Shown in pieces: positions 9,698 to 18,271 of a DNA stretch of 55,315 bases. The DNA lies in contig NZ_JACDNS010000013.1 in the NCBI RefSeq assembly GCF_017656495.1, positions 1-55,315 of the forward strand. Reading direction: 5' to 3'. This DNA comes from Thermococcus sp. Lineage in GTDB: Archaea; Methanobacteriota_B; Thermococci; Thermococcales; Thermococcaceae. Numbering within the stretch: position 1 is the stretch's first letter; every line of letters starts with the position of its first letter. The notes beneath the pieces were generated by a model that had not been told where the DNA came from, ran no database searches, and saw nothing but the letters and a program-made list of their open reading frames with translations. A program made the position numbers and the translations under genes.

Positions 9698-10425
9698 AAA
9701 GACTTCTCATACTTATTTTCTTTCTAATACTTTTGTCTTTCTCTTTTATTTACAAAGCTATGAAGGAACCAAAAGCAGAATGTAACACTGAGACAGTGTT
9801 AGCCTCTATTGAAAACATGACAAAATACGAATACATCATACATGGGGAAACATGGTGGGGGCCAATGGGAACTATGCCGTACTTTATTTACGGTTATTTG
9901 AACTGTGGTCCTTATGACTACTACAAACAGAGTATCTCGTGGGGTTGGCACTCGTGGACAGTGATTGAGGTGATAAAGGATGGTGACAAGATTTATGTTT
10001 ACAAATACTCCCATGACCCATACAAGGACAGTTCTTCAAAAGAAGTCTTTAATGCCAGCGAATACCAAGAATACCTCAATCATCCCCTCCAATTTGTTAA
10101 ACAAGCGCTATCTTCTTGGAACATTACAAAAACTGAATGGAAAGATGGGTACTGCATTATAACTGCAGAAAAAGATTCAGAAGATGAGTACACTTATACA
10201 AAAAGAACGCTGACAATTAAAGTTAGAAATAGCCTGCCAGTAGAAATTCTCTATGAGAAAAGGACATGGGGAACAAGCCCGAATATATATGATGCAGATT
10301 CATGGAACAAAGAGAAGATAAAAGTCTTTTACAGATGTTTTGTTCTAGAAGAGGAACCCTCGGTACTCTCTGAGGAAATTTATAGGAAATTTAAGGAAAT
10401 ATTTTCAAAGAAAAAAGAAAACTAA
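9694..10425 (+). CDS. membrane-anchored or secreted paralog of the lipoprotein family (paralog 5)
   Basis: Encodes 243 aa. An N-terminal hydrophobic segment is followed by CNTETVLASIENMTKYEY, which matches the family signature, but no lipobox Cys stands at the end of the hydrophobic stretch. It is therefore probably anchored by its N-terminal helix or by a Cys a few residues later. GTG is the start, overlapping the previous stop. The C-terminus differs from the paralogs. Its stop overlaps the stop of the convergent DUF1667 gene by 3 nt. Function unknown. Confidence 0.8.
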   Translation: MKRLLILIFFLILLSFSFIYKAMKEPKAECNTETVLASIENMTKYEYIIHGETWWGPMGTMPYFIYGYLNCGPYDYYKQSISWGWHSWTVIEVIKDGDKIYVYKYSHDPYKDSSSKEVFNASEYQEYLNHPLQFVKQALSSWNITKTEWKDGYCIITAEKDSEDEYTYTKRTLTIKVRNSLPVEILYEKRTWGTSPNIYDADSWNKEKIKVFYRCFVLEEEPSVLSEEIYRKFKEIFSKKKEN

Positions 10426-10793
10426 GCTTTCTCAACTTCCCTCGTTGCAACTATTTTTGTATCCAAGCCGAGAGGATTTTCAAGAATTATCTGCCCAACT
10501 TTTACTGGTGCTTCAACTTCAATCTCTGCCAAAAGCTTCATGAGTTCTGGAATCTTTGTTTTCGGAATTGGCCTGTCTGTCTTGACTGAAACTGTTGGCA
10601 TATTGCCGTTCTTGACTTTAATTACGCTCATGACAACACGTTTAGGGTTTGTAATCTCCTCAATAGCCCATTCTTTCCCTCTTGGACATGTGTAGCCTTT
10701 GATTTCCTTAATCTCTCCGTTCTCTACTTTCACTTCAATATCACAGCTAAGGGGACAGATAATGCACGTAAACTTGTAAACTTGTGCTGTCAT
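10422..10793 (-). CDS. DUF1667 protein of the glycerol-3-phosphate dehydrogenase operon
   Basis: Encodes 123 aa with an N-terminal four-cysteine cluster: CIICPLSC, then YTCPRGKEWA near residue 35. The cluster probably binds iron-sulfur or zinc. DUF1667 proteins usually follow the GlpA-like and FAD/NAD oxidoreductase genes, as here, and are thought to be a small redox subunit. The start ATG 10793 overlaps the upstream stop (TGATG) behind GGAGGTGG. Together with the two upstream genes it probably forms one multi-subunit dehydrogenase that passes electrons from glycerol-3-phosphate. Confidence 0.88.
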   Translation of the reverse strand: MTAQVYKFTCIICPLSCDIEVKVENGEIKEIKGYTCPRGKEWAIEEITNPKRVVMSVIKVKNGNMPTVSVKTDRPIPKTKIPELMKLLAEIEVEAPVKVGQIILENPLGLDTKIVATREVEKA

Positions 10794-12037
10794 CACTGGA
10801 CCACCTCCATTGTAATCTTGTCCCTAGCTTTCGCTATCTCCTCTTTCCTAAGCCTAATTCTGAGCATCTCTGCGGGTCTCACAACAGGCAGTCTTATCTT
10901 CCTGTCAATCTCTGGAAAGTTAAGTACAACATTTTCCATCGGCTTTCTGACTCTTGCATAAATGTAAACATCTCTCTTGCCGCTTAAGTAGTGAGGAACA
11001 GCTAAGCGAATGTTGTTGCCTTTTTCAAGCTTTATCCACTTTTCAGCTGGAATTCCCCCGTTTTCAATGAATAGCTTTGCTCCATAAGCAGCCAATTCAC
11101 CTTGCTCAGCAACATAATCTACCAAGTCATTTATCAGCAAGGAGTTTCCAGCAACGAATATCCCTGGAACTGTGGTTTCTAGTAGATCATTGACCACAGG
11201 TCCTCCAGTGGCTGGGTCTATTTCAACACCTATGTCCGTTAAGAGCTTTACCTGTGGAATCAAACCGGCTGAAATTATTATGGTGTCACATTCGATCCAA
11301 AACTCAGTTCCTGGAATTTCTCTTAGGTTTTCATCAACCTTCACGACCTTAACTTTCTCAACCCTCTTCTTTCCCCTGACCTCAACAACTTTATGACTCA
11401 AGTATAGGGGAATGTTGAAATCCCTCAGAATCATTACATTTCTCGCCAAACCCCCAGGATAGGGCATCAGCTCAATCACTGCTTTGACTTTTGCCCCCTC
11501 AAGTGCAAAGCGGCGAGCCATTATCAAGCCAACATCCCCAGAGCCCACTATCACAACCTCTTTTCCCGGCATTACACCGTAAATGTCCATGAGCGTTTGA
11601 GCTTCTCCCGCCGTATAGATCCCAGCCACTCTATCTCCAACAATGCCGATCTCAAATGCATGCCGTTCCCTTGCTCCAGTGGCGTAGATAATTGCCTTAG
11701 CCCACACCTCAAAAGCACCTTCAGGCGAAGTGAACGCCACAATCTTTTCCAAGTCTGAATAGTTCTTAATCTCAAGAACTCTTGCCTTCACAAAGTAGTC
11801 AATCTTAAGATCCTTAACCCTCTGCACGAATCTGTGAGAGAACTCTGGTCCAGTAAGCTCTTCCCTGAAATAGTGAATTCCAAAGCCCGGATGAATGCAC
11901 TGCGGCAAAATTCCACCAAGATACTCGTTCTCATCTAGGAGAAGGACATTTAATCCATACTCTTTAGCTTTAACAGCAGCCGCTAAACCCGCTGGACCAC
12001 CACCAATAACGACAACATCGTATTGAAGTGTATTCAT
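10793..12037 (-). CDS. FAD/NAD-dependent oxidoreductase, partner of G3P dehydrogenase
   Basis: Pyridine nucleotide-disulfide oxidoreductase-type flavoprotein of 414 aa. An FAD-binding Rossmann motif (VVVIGGGPAGLAAAVKA) lies at the N-terminus, an NAD(P)-binding motif (VVIVGSGDVGLIMARRFA) near residue 170, and a C-terminal FAD motif (GIFVAGNSLL) near 305. The redox-active CxxC of thioredoxin-reductase types is absent, like the alpha-type subunits of dye-linked dehydrogenases. ATGA overlaps on both sides couple it to the GlpA-like gene and the DUF1667 gene. It probably oxidises or reduces NAD(P)(H) within the glycerol-3-phosphate dehydrogenase complex. Confidence 0.88.
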   Translation of the reverse strand: MNTLQYDVVVIGGGPAGLAAAVKAKEYGLNVLLLDENEYLGGILPQCIHPGFGIHYFREELTGPEFSHRFVQRVKDLKIDYFVKARVLEIKNYSDLEKIVAFTSPEGAFEVWAKAIIYATGARERHAFEIGIVGDRVAGIYTAGEAQTLMDIYGVMPGKEVVIVGSGDVGLIMARRFALEGAKVKAVIELMPYPGGLARNVMILRDFNIPLYLSHKVVEVRGKKRVEKVKVVKVDENLREIPGTEFWIECDTIIISAGLIPQVKLLTDIGVEIDPATGGPVVNDLLETTVPGIFVAGNSLLINDLVDYVAEQGELAAYGAKLFIENGGIPAEKWIKLEKGNNIRLAVPHYLSGKRDVYIYARVRKPMENVVLNFPEIDRKIRLPVVRPAEMLRIRLRKEEIAKARDKITMEVVQ

Positions 12038-13524
12038 TGGGCCTCACCCCTAAGGAGGACTTTAACATCCCCAATACCAATCTCGCTGCCTTTACCTTTG
12101 AGAGTAACTTTCCATGGAGGGATGCCATATTCTCTAGCCAGCAGATTGATTATCACTACTTTACAGAAGCTTCCTTGACAGGTTCCACTTGTTGCTTTTG
12201 TTCTGAACTTAACTGAATCAACACTCGGCGTTTTAACTCCAATGAACTTCATCCTCTCAATTGCCTCTAAAACGTCTCCTTCGCTAACTTTGTTACAGCG
12301 GCAGACAATTCTGCCATAAGCTGGGTTCTTCTTTACGAGTTCATTGATTTGAGTAGGCTGAAGCATGAAGAAGTGAGTGATTTCTTTGCGATATGGGTTC
12401 CACTTCTCCTTTTCCTTAAGCTTGATTCCCAAATCCCTCTCAATGATGTCCCTAACTTCGTATCCGATTGCTGGGGCTGAGGTTAAGCCAGGCGACCTGA
12501 TTCCGGCAACATTTATGAAGCCTTGAACTTCTTCCTCAGCCTTAATTATAAAGTCCCCTCCAGTGGGCTCTGGTCTTAACCCAGCAAAAGTCCTGATGAC
12601 CTTCCATCTCGGAGGCAAATTTGGCCAGATTTCCTGAGCTTTTCGCCAGACCTCCTCAAGACCCTCCCTCGTTGTGCTTGTGTCGTCCTTGTAGTCCTTA
12701 GGCAGATCTTGAGCATTTGGCCCGATCATTAGATGACCAGAAATTTCAGTTGTGACAACAACACCTTTGCTTATTGGAGTCGGTGTTGGAAAGAGAACAT
12801 GATTTGGACCCGGAATTCCTTCATCAAAAATCCAGTATTCACCTTTTCTCGGGTGAATTTCGAAGTAATCAATTCCAGCCATCTTTGATATTTCATCAGC
12901 ATAGAGACCAGCAGCATTTATTACAATATCAGCCTCAATGAAGCCATTGTTCGTCTCAATACCTTTAACTTCCCCGTTCTCTACTTTTATTCCTCTAACT
13001 TCTGTCTCTAAGTGAACCTTTACCCCGTTAGCAACAGCATTCTCAACAATTGCAATTACAGCTGGTATTGGCCCTATCTGACCAACTATCGGCACCCAAA
13101 GAGCGCCCAAGGCATTTGGATTCACATTTGGCTCGAGATGAAACAGTTCCTCCCTATCAATTATCCTCATCTCTGGAACGCCATTTCTCTGTCCTCTCTC
13201 TAGTAACCGCTCAAGCTCATCAAAGTCCTCATCTTTAAGGGCAACAATCAATGCCCCATTCCATATGTGGGGAATCTCAAGTTCCTTAACCCATTGGTGC
13301 CATAAGCGATTTCCCCTTATGCATAGCTTTGCTCTCATTGGATATTTGTCTGGGTCATCATCATAACCTCCATGGATTAAAGCTGTATTTGCCTTGCTGA
13401 CTCCCCAACCGACATCAGCTTCCTTCTCAATGAGATGAACCTCAAGATTCTCATACTTGCTGAGAACTCTGGCAATGCTCGCACCAACAATTCCCGCACC
13501 AATAATAGCGACTTTAGTCTTCAT
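12034..13524 (-). CDS. glpA: FAD-dependent glycerol-3-phosphate dehydrogenase, GlpA-like
   Basis: Encodes 496 aa. The DAO-type FAD fold begins with VAIIGAGIVGASIARVLS and fills the first ~370 residues (NTALIHGGYDDDP, VAGIRSPGLTSAPAIGYEV). A BFD-like [2Fe-2S] domain follows, with cysteines CRCN near 420 and CQGSFC near 457. It oxidises sn-glycerol-3-phosphate to dihydroxyacetone phosphate. GGAGGTG precedes ATG 13524. It heads a three-gene operon; a TATA-like AAATATTTAAG lies near 13595 on the minus strand. glpK lies immediately upstream on the same strand with its own leader. Confidence 0.9.
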   Translation of the reverse strand: MKTKVAIIGAGIVGASIARVLSKYENLEVHLIEKEADVGWGVSKANTALIHGGYDDDPDKYPMRAKLCIRGNRLWHQWVKELEIPHIWNGALIVALKDEDFDELERLLERGQRNGVPEMRIIDREELFHLEPNVNPNALGALWVPIVGQIGPIPAVIAIVENAVANGVKVHLETEVRGIKVENGEVKGIETNNGFIEADIVINAAGLYADEISKMAGIDYFEIHPRKGEYWIFDEGIPGPNHVLFPTPTPISKGVVVTTEISGHLMIGPNAQDLPKDYKDDTSTTREGLEEVWRKAQEIWPNLPPRWKVIRTFAGLRPEPTGGDFIIKAEEEVQGFINVAGIRSPGLTSAPAIGYEVRDIIERDLGIKLKEKEKWNPYRKEITHFFMLQPTQINELVKKNPAYGRIVCRCNKVSEGDVLEAIERMKFIGVKTPSVDSVKFRTKATSGTCQGSFCKVVIINLLAREYGIPPWKVTLKGKGSEIGIGDVKVLLRGEAQ

Positions 13525-13653
13525 GATTACACCTCCAGCTTAACACAAATACTTGGCAAAGCTTTTAAATTTTTAAAATTTATCCAACTAAGCCGAGCTT
13601 AAATATTTTCTTGGATCCGCTACCCTCAAAAAGGAGTTGAAAAGTTAGGAAAG

Positions 13654-15135
13654 TCAACTTTCCACCACTCTGGCCCATCCTAAAGCTCTCTTTACGGCCT
13701 CTTTCCAACCCTTATAGAGTTTTTCTCTCTCCTTCTTGTTCATCTTTGGTTCAAACACTTTTTCAACTTTCCAAAGTTCTCTGATTTCCTCCAAGCTTTC
13801 CCAGTAGCCCACTGCTAAACCAGCTAGATATGCAGCTCCCAAAGCGGTTGTCTCTTGAACAACAGGTCTTATGACCGTTTTTCCTAAGATGTCAGCTTGG
13901 AACTGCATGAGGAAGTTGTTCTTGGTTGCTCCCCCATCAACCCTAAGCTCTTTGATTGGAACTTCCTTCTCCATCTCATCTATCACATCTTTCGTGAGAT
14001 ACGCTATCGCCTCAAGCGTAGCCCTCGCAAGGTGCTCCCTTGTAGTCCCTCTCGTAATTCCAATTATCAAACCCCTTGCAAACTGATCCCAGTAAGGAGC
14101 ACCGAGACCGACAAATGCTGGTACAAAGTAAACTCCATCATTTGATGCTAACTTTGATGCAAGTTCTTCAGTTTCAGCTGCACTATTGATAATTTTTAAC
14201 CCATCCCTGAGCCACTGGACAGCTGCGCCGGTTATAAAAACGCTTCCCTCGAGGGCATAGCTGACTTTTCCATTCAATCCCCAAGCTATAGTCGTGAGAA
14301 GGTTTTGGGAATATTTTATTTTATCTCCTGTATTGACGAGTATGAAGTTCCCAGTGCCATAGGTTGCTTTCACCATACCTTCATCAAAGCACGCCTGCCC
14401 AAACAAAGCTGCCTGCTGATCTCCAGCATCTCCGCTTACTGGAATCTCAACACCAAACAGCTCTTTTTTAGTATAACCATAAATCTCACTTGACTCCTTA
14501 ACCTCAGGCAGAATTGCATCTGGAATTCCAAAGATTTCCAAAAGATCTTCATCCCACTCTAACTTCTTGATATTGAAGAGCATCGTTCTTGAGGCATTGG
14601 AATAGTCAGTAACATGCTTCCCTGTGAGCTTGTAAATCAAGAAGGTGTCAATTGTTCCAAACATCACTTCCCCTTTCTGAGCTTTTTCTCTCAAACCTGG
14701 GACGTTGTCAAGGAGCCACTTGATCTTTGAAGCTGAGAAATATGCATCCGGAACAAGTCCCGTCTTTTCCTTTATCATCTCCCCATAATTTCGCTTAATG
14801 TCCTCAATCATCTCCGCAGTTCTTCTGCACTGCCAGACAATAGCGTTGTAAACAGGCTTTCCATCTTTGTCCCAGATTATCGTTGTTTCCCTCTGATTTG
14901 TTATTCCAATTGCCGCTATCTGCTCTGGAGTAATTTTGGCGTTCTCTAAGGCGGTTTTCACTGCTTTAAACTGAGCGTCCCAGATTTCTTCAGGATTATG
15001 CTCAACCCAACCAGGCTTTGGATAGTACTGAGGAAATTCGTACTGTCCAACACCGAGAACATTGCTCTCCTTATCAAAAACTATCGCCCTTGCACTTGTA
15101 GTTCCTTCATCAAGAGAAAGTATAAATTTGTCCAT
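13654..15135 (-). CDS. glpK: glycerol kinase
   Basis: FGGY-family kinase of 493 aa that phosphorylates glycerol to glycerol-3-phosphate in the cytosol. Signatures: [16 protein letters not shown] at the N-terminus, [22 protein letters not shown] near 245, and the C-terminal [19 protein letters not shown]. Length and motifs are complete. GGTGGA precedes ATG 15135 and a TATA-like TTAATATATC lies near 15170-15180. Its product feeds the glpA operon directly downstream, and the phosphodiesterase-family genes upstream could supply glycerol-3-phosphate. Confidence 0.97.
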   Translation of the reverse strand: MDKFILSLDEGTTSARAIVFDKESNVLGVGQYEFPQYYPKPGWVEHNPEEIWDAQFKAVKTALENAKITPEQIAAIGITNQRETTIIWDKDGKPVYNAIVWQCRRTAEMIEDIKRNYGEMIKEKTGLVPDAYFSASKIKWLLDNVPGLREKAQKGEVMFGTIDTFLIYKLTGKHVTDYSNASRTMLFNIKKLEWDEDLLEIFGIPDAILPEVKESSEIYGYTKKELFGVEIPVSGDAGDQQAALFGQACFDEGMVKATYGTGNFILVNTGDKIKYSQNLLTTIAWGLNGKVSYALEGSVFITGAAVQWLRDGLKIINSAAETEELASKLASNDGVYFVPAFVGLGAPYWDQFARGLIIGITRGTTREHLARATLEAIAYLTKDVIDEMEKEVPIKELRVDGGATKNNFLMQFQADILGKTVIRPVVQETTALGAAYLAGLAVGYWESLEEIRELWKVEKVFEPKMNKKEREKLYKGWKEAVKRALGWARVVES

Positions 15136-15189
15136 TGATGTCCACCAAAATGAAAAATCACCAAGTTAGATATATTAACTCTTCGGTAG

Positions 15190-15214
15190 CAAACTTTTGC
15201 CTGCGCAAAGTTTG
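15190..15214. promoter_or_regulatory. near-perfect inverted repeat upstream of glpK promoter
   Basis: CAAACTTTTGC-CTGC-GCAAAGTTTG forms arms of 10-11 nt with one unpaired T. It lies just upstream of the glpK TATA element and just after the stop of the upstream phosphodiesterase gene. It may be a regulator operator for glpK or a hairpin at the 3' end of the upstream transcript. Confidence 0.5.
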
Positions 15215-15234
15215 AGAGGAAACAAAAGAAGAAA

Positions 15235-15996
15235 TCACCTCAAACCCAAACTCCTCAAATAGTCAATCATTCTCACAACATCGTTGACAATGACGACATC
15301 AAAAAGACCCACCAAGCGCTTTAAGTTGTCATTTATGTAGAACAGCTCATCATTTTCAGTCCAGAGAACAACCTTCAATCCCAAGCTCTTAGCCCAAGTC
15401 AAAGCTTGCTTAAACTTTTCAAATCCAATGATTGGGATTCCTTCCATGGGAGCGTTCACAGACCAGAGGTTAAGTTCCTCTTTTAGTTTGGGAATCTGTG
15501 GAACTATCTGCTCATTATCAATTAAAAGACCAAGCCTAACATCTTTACTGTATTCTCTAACTTTTCTGAGGGCATCGATGTTGAATGAAGAAATCATAAC
15601 CCTATCGCAGGCATCAAAATCTCTAACAATTTTAATGCTCTCCTCAGCAACATCAACATCTTTAATCTCAATATTAACGAGAGCATCTTTTGGGATAGCT
15701 TGAAAAACTTCCTCAAGGGTTGGAATCCTCTGCCCCATTCCCAGGTCAGCTGATTTTATATCTTCAAGAGTAACATCTTTAGTCTTTTTCTTTATCTTTG
15801 CAGTTCTTTCTAAAGTTTCATCGTGCATTATTATGGCTTTTCCATCTTTGGTCAGCCAGACATCAAGCTCAATACCATCTGCACCCGCACTAATTGCCTC
15901 AACAAACGCCAAAACGCTGTTTTCAGGATATTTTAACATAAAACCCCTATGTCCTAGGACTAAAACTCTGTTTTCTTCCCAGCTTGGCATACCCAT
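15235..15996 (-). CDS. glycerophosphodiester phosphodiesterase
   Basis: GDPD-family TIM-barrel enzyme, about 253 aa. Catalytic motifs are present: [14 protein letters not shown] (His-Arg and Glu), [10 protein letters not shown] (Glu and Asp) and MHDETLERT (His). It releases glycerol-3-phosphate (or glycerol-1-phosphate) from phosphodiesters, which fits the adjacent glycerol genes. No signal peptide is seen, so it should be cytosolic. The frame is open back to GTG 16020, but a TATA-like TTTTTAAAC lies at about 16025-16033, so a nearly leaderless start at ATG 15996 or 15990 is more likely. Confidence 0.9.
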   Translation of the reverse strand: MGMPSWEENRVLVLGHRGFMLKYPENSVLAFVEAISAGADGIELDVWLTKDGKAIIMHDETLERTAKIKKKTKDVTLEDIKSADLGMGQRIPTLEEVFQAIPKDALVNIEIKDVDVAEESIKIVRDFDACDRVMISSFNIDALRKVREYSKDVRLGLLIDNEQIVPQIPKLKEELNLWSVNAPMEGIPIIGFEKFKQALTWAKSLGLKVVLWTENDELFYINDNLKRLVGLFDVVIVNDVVRMIDYLRSLGLR

Positions 15997-16038
15997 CGCC
16001 TTAAAAGAAACACCCTCCACAGTTTAAAAACATTTTGC

Positions 16039-16767
16039 CTAAATAACGCCTAATTCTAGGAGATTCAGCACTTTTACAGCGTTATCTGCAATAATTCCGT
16101 CATATAATCCCTTTAATCTAGGCAACCAGAAAAGTTCATCCATTTCATAGTTCCACATAAAGACCTTAATTCCCAATCCTCTCGCCCACTTTAAGAGAGC
16201 AACAAACATAGGAAATCCCACATAGCTGATGCCATCTAACGGCACGTGAAGAGAATACAAATTCAAGTTTCTTTTAAGCAATGCCACCTTGGCTATTCCT
16301 GTTTCCGTGACTATAGAGAATCCAAGCTTAGCTTCTTTAGAATGTTCCCTAATAAGTTTAAGCATCTCAGGGCTTGGAGATGAGAATATGACTCTATCAA
16401 AACTATCAAACTCCTCAACAAGTTTTAAAAGAGGCTTTACAGCTTCTTTATCCTTCACGTCAATATTGAAAATCGAGTTGGGAAACCTTTCAAAAAGCTC
16501 ATCGACAGTTGGAATAAATTTGCCATGGGGATGAAGCTTTCTTAATGCATTCAGGCTCAGCTCCTTAATGTAGTAGACTTTATTACCCATATTGAATTTG
16601 CCGTCATGAAGTGTAACCAGCTTTCCATCTTTTGTGAGCCAAACATCAAACTCAATCCCATCAGCTCCAGCTTTAATTGCCTTTTCAAAGGCTATTATAG
16701 TGTTTTCTGGATACACATTTTTAAAACCGCTATGTCCAAGGACTATAGTTCGAGGTATGTTTATCAC
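16039..16767 (-). CDS. glycerophosphodiesterase-family protein with altered active-site motif
   Basis: Paralog of the downstream GDPD, about 242 aa. It keeps [29 protein letters not shown] and the later IFNIDVKD, but the first catalytic motif reads GHSGF instead of GHRGF, and HDETL is replaced by HDGKF. Activity or substrate may therefore differ. A TATA-like TTTTTAAATTTT lies at 16787-16798, so an in-frame GTG at 16767 (MINIPRTIVLGH) is preferred; ATG 16782 is an alternative. It is divergent from the MFS gene, whose promoter region it shares. Confidence 0.8.
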   Translation of the reverse strand: MINIPRTIVLGHSGFKNVYPENTIIAFEKAIKAGADGIEFDVWLTKDGKLVTLHDGKFNMGNKVYYIKELSLNALRKLHPHGKFIPTVDELFERFPNSIFNIDVKDKEAVKPLLKLVEEFDSFDRVIFSSPSPEMLKLIREHSKEAKLGFSIVTETGIAKVALLKRNLNLYSLHVPLDGISYVGFPMFVALLKWARGLGIKVFMWNYEMDELFWLPRLKGLYDGIIADNAVKVLNLLELGVI

Positions 16768-16802
16768 TATTCCAATACACATACTCAAAATTTAAAAATG
16801 TC

Positions 16803-16817
16803 TTGTCACTTAGACAA
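16803..16817. promoter_or_regulatory. palindrome TTGTC-N5-GACAA in divergent promoter
   Basis: A perfect 5-bp inverted repeat lies between the GDPD-family gene and the MFS gene, about 35 bp before the MFS start and next to the shared A+T-rich promoter core. The position suits an operator controlling both directions. No known motif is recognised. Confidence 0.4.
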
Positions 16818-16849
16818 AAATATGCATCAAATGCAGGAGGTGTACAATA

Positions 16850-18178
16850 ATGAACGAGAAGTTCAGCTATAAAAGGATATTCATTCTGGGATTTGGATTC
16901 TTTGGAATAAGCATCATCTGGGCATTATACAATGCATATGTGCCAATATTTCTGAAGGATTTTGCACTTAGCTCGTTTATAATTGGGATTGTAATGGTTA
17001 TAGACAATGTCTTTGCAATTGTTATGCTTCCCTACCTTGGAGCACTTAGTGATAAAACAAGGACAAGATGGGGAAGGAGAATGCCTTACATCTTAATCGG
17101 TGCTCCTTCTGCAGCGATATTCTTTGCTTTGATACCGGTTGCAAGAGCACACAAGAACTTGGCTTTAATGATGGGAACTATCATCTTGATGAACTTCTTC
17201 ATGGCAGTCTTTAGGTCTCCAGTAATTGCTCTGATGCCAGATATAACACCTTCAAGATTTAGAAGTCAAGCAAACGGAATAATAAACTTCATGGGTGGAT
17301 TAGGAGCACTCTTCGCTTATTTTGGAGGAAAGGCTCTCTATGATATTAATTATGCTCTGCCTTTCTATGTTGGAGCCGCAATGATGCTGATTGCTAATTT
17401 GCTGGTTGTTATCTTTATAAAAGAGCCAGAGGAATACAGAAAGCCATCAAAAGAAAAGGTCAACTTATGGGAACTGCTCAAGAAAACGAGTCACGAAAGC
17501 TTTGGAGAGCTAAAGGAGAACCTCAAAGATGTCTTTGCAAGCCAAGAAAAGAGCCTTCTATTCATCTTGCTGGCAATATTCTTGTGGTTCATAGCATTTA
17601 ATTCCCTCGAAACATTTTTCACAAGCTATGCCAAGTTTGAGCTCGGAATAAAGGAGAGCACCGGAGCATTCTTGCTTGGGCTCTTTGCCTTAGGATTTAT
17701 GGTGTTCTCAATCCCTGCAGGATTCATAGGAGGAAGAATCGGGAGAAAGAAGACAATAACACTTGGACTATTTGTAATAATAGCTGTAATGCTTATTACC
17801 CTGTACCTCGGAACCCAAGCTGCAAGCGGAAAAATAGCAGTAAACTTCGTTGTAAAAGCATTTGCTGGACTCTTTCTCCTTGGAGGCTTTGGATGGGGGA
17901 TGGTGAACGTAAACTCACTCCCAATGGTCGTTGACATGACAACAGAAGAGAAAGTTGGTGGCTACACTGGTCTTTACTACTTCTTCTCAATGGCAGCGAA
18001 CATCTTTGCACCACCACTCTCTGGAATAGCAATAGACCACTTTGGATATCAGTCATTGCTAATCTTTGCCACAATATTCTTCGTTTTAGCATTAATTGCA
18101 GTGCAATTTGTCAGAAGAGGAGACATTGTAGGACAAACACCACAAGACATATATGAGCTAATTCCAGACATGGACTAA
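16850..18178 (+). CDS. MFS transporter, GPH/SLC45-like
   Basis: Major facilitator of 442 aa with about 12 membrane segments. The loop 2-3 motif LGALSDKTRTRWGRRMPY is typical of the glycoside-pentoside-hexuronide/sucrose-type symporters, and IGGRIGRKKTI forms the second-half equivalent. GGAGGTG precedes the ATG. The context (glycerol and phosphodiester genes divergent, a second MFS downstream) suggests uptake of a sugar, glycerol or glycerol derivative, but the sequence does not show the substrate. Confidence 0.88.
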   Translation: MNEKFSYKRIFILGFGFFGISIIWALYNAYVPIFLKDFALSSFIIGIVMVIDNVFAIVMLPYLGALSDKTRTRWGRRMPYILIGAPSAAIFFALIPVARAHKNLALMMGTIILMNFFMAVFRSPVIALMPDITPSRFRSQANGIINFMGGLGALFAYFGGKALYDINYALPFYVGAAMMLIANLLVVIFIKEPEEYRKPSKEKVNLWELLKKTSHESFGELKENLKDVFASQEKSLLFILLAIFLWFIAFNSLETFFTSYAKFELGIKESTGAFLLGLFALGFMVFSIPAGFIGGRIGRKKTITLGLFVIIAVMLITLYLGTQAASGKIAVNFVVKAFAGLFLLGGFGWGMVNVNSLPMVVDMTTEEKVGGYTGLYYFFSMAANIFAPPLSGIAIDHFGYQSLLIFATIFFVLALIAVQFVRRGDIVGQTPQDIYELIPDMD

Positions 18179-18271
18179 CACTCTTTTTGCTTTTTTCTTG
18201 TTTTTCGACCACCATAAAGCATAAAACTTCCCAAGGCTTAATTTTTATTTAGCAAAAACGGAGGGGGTGCA

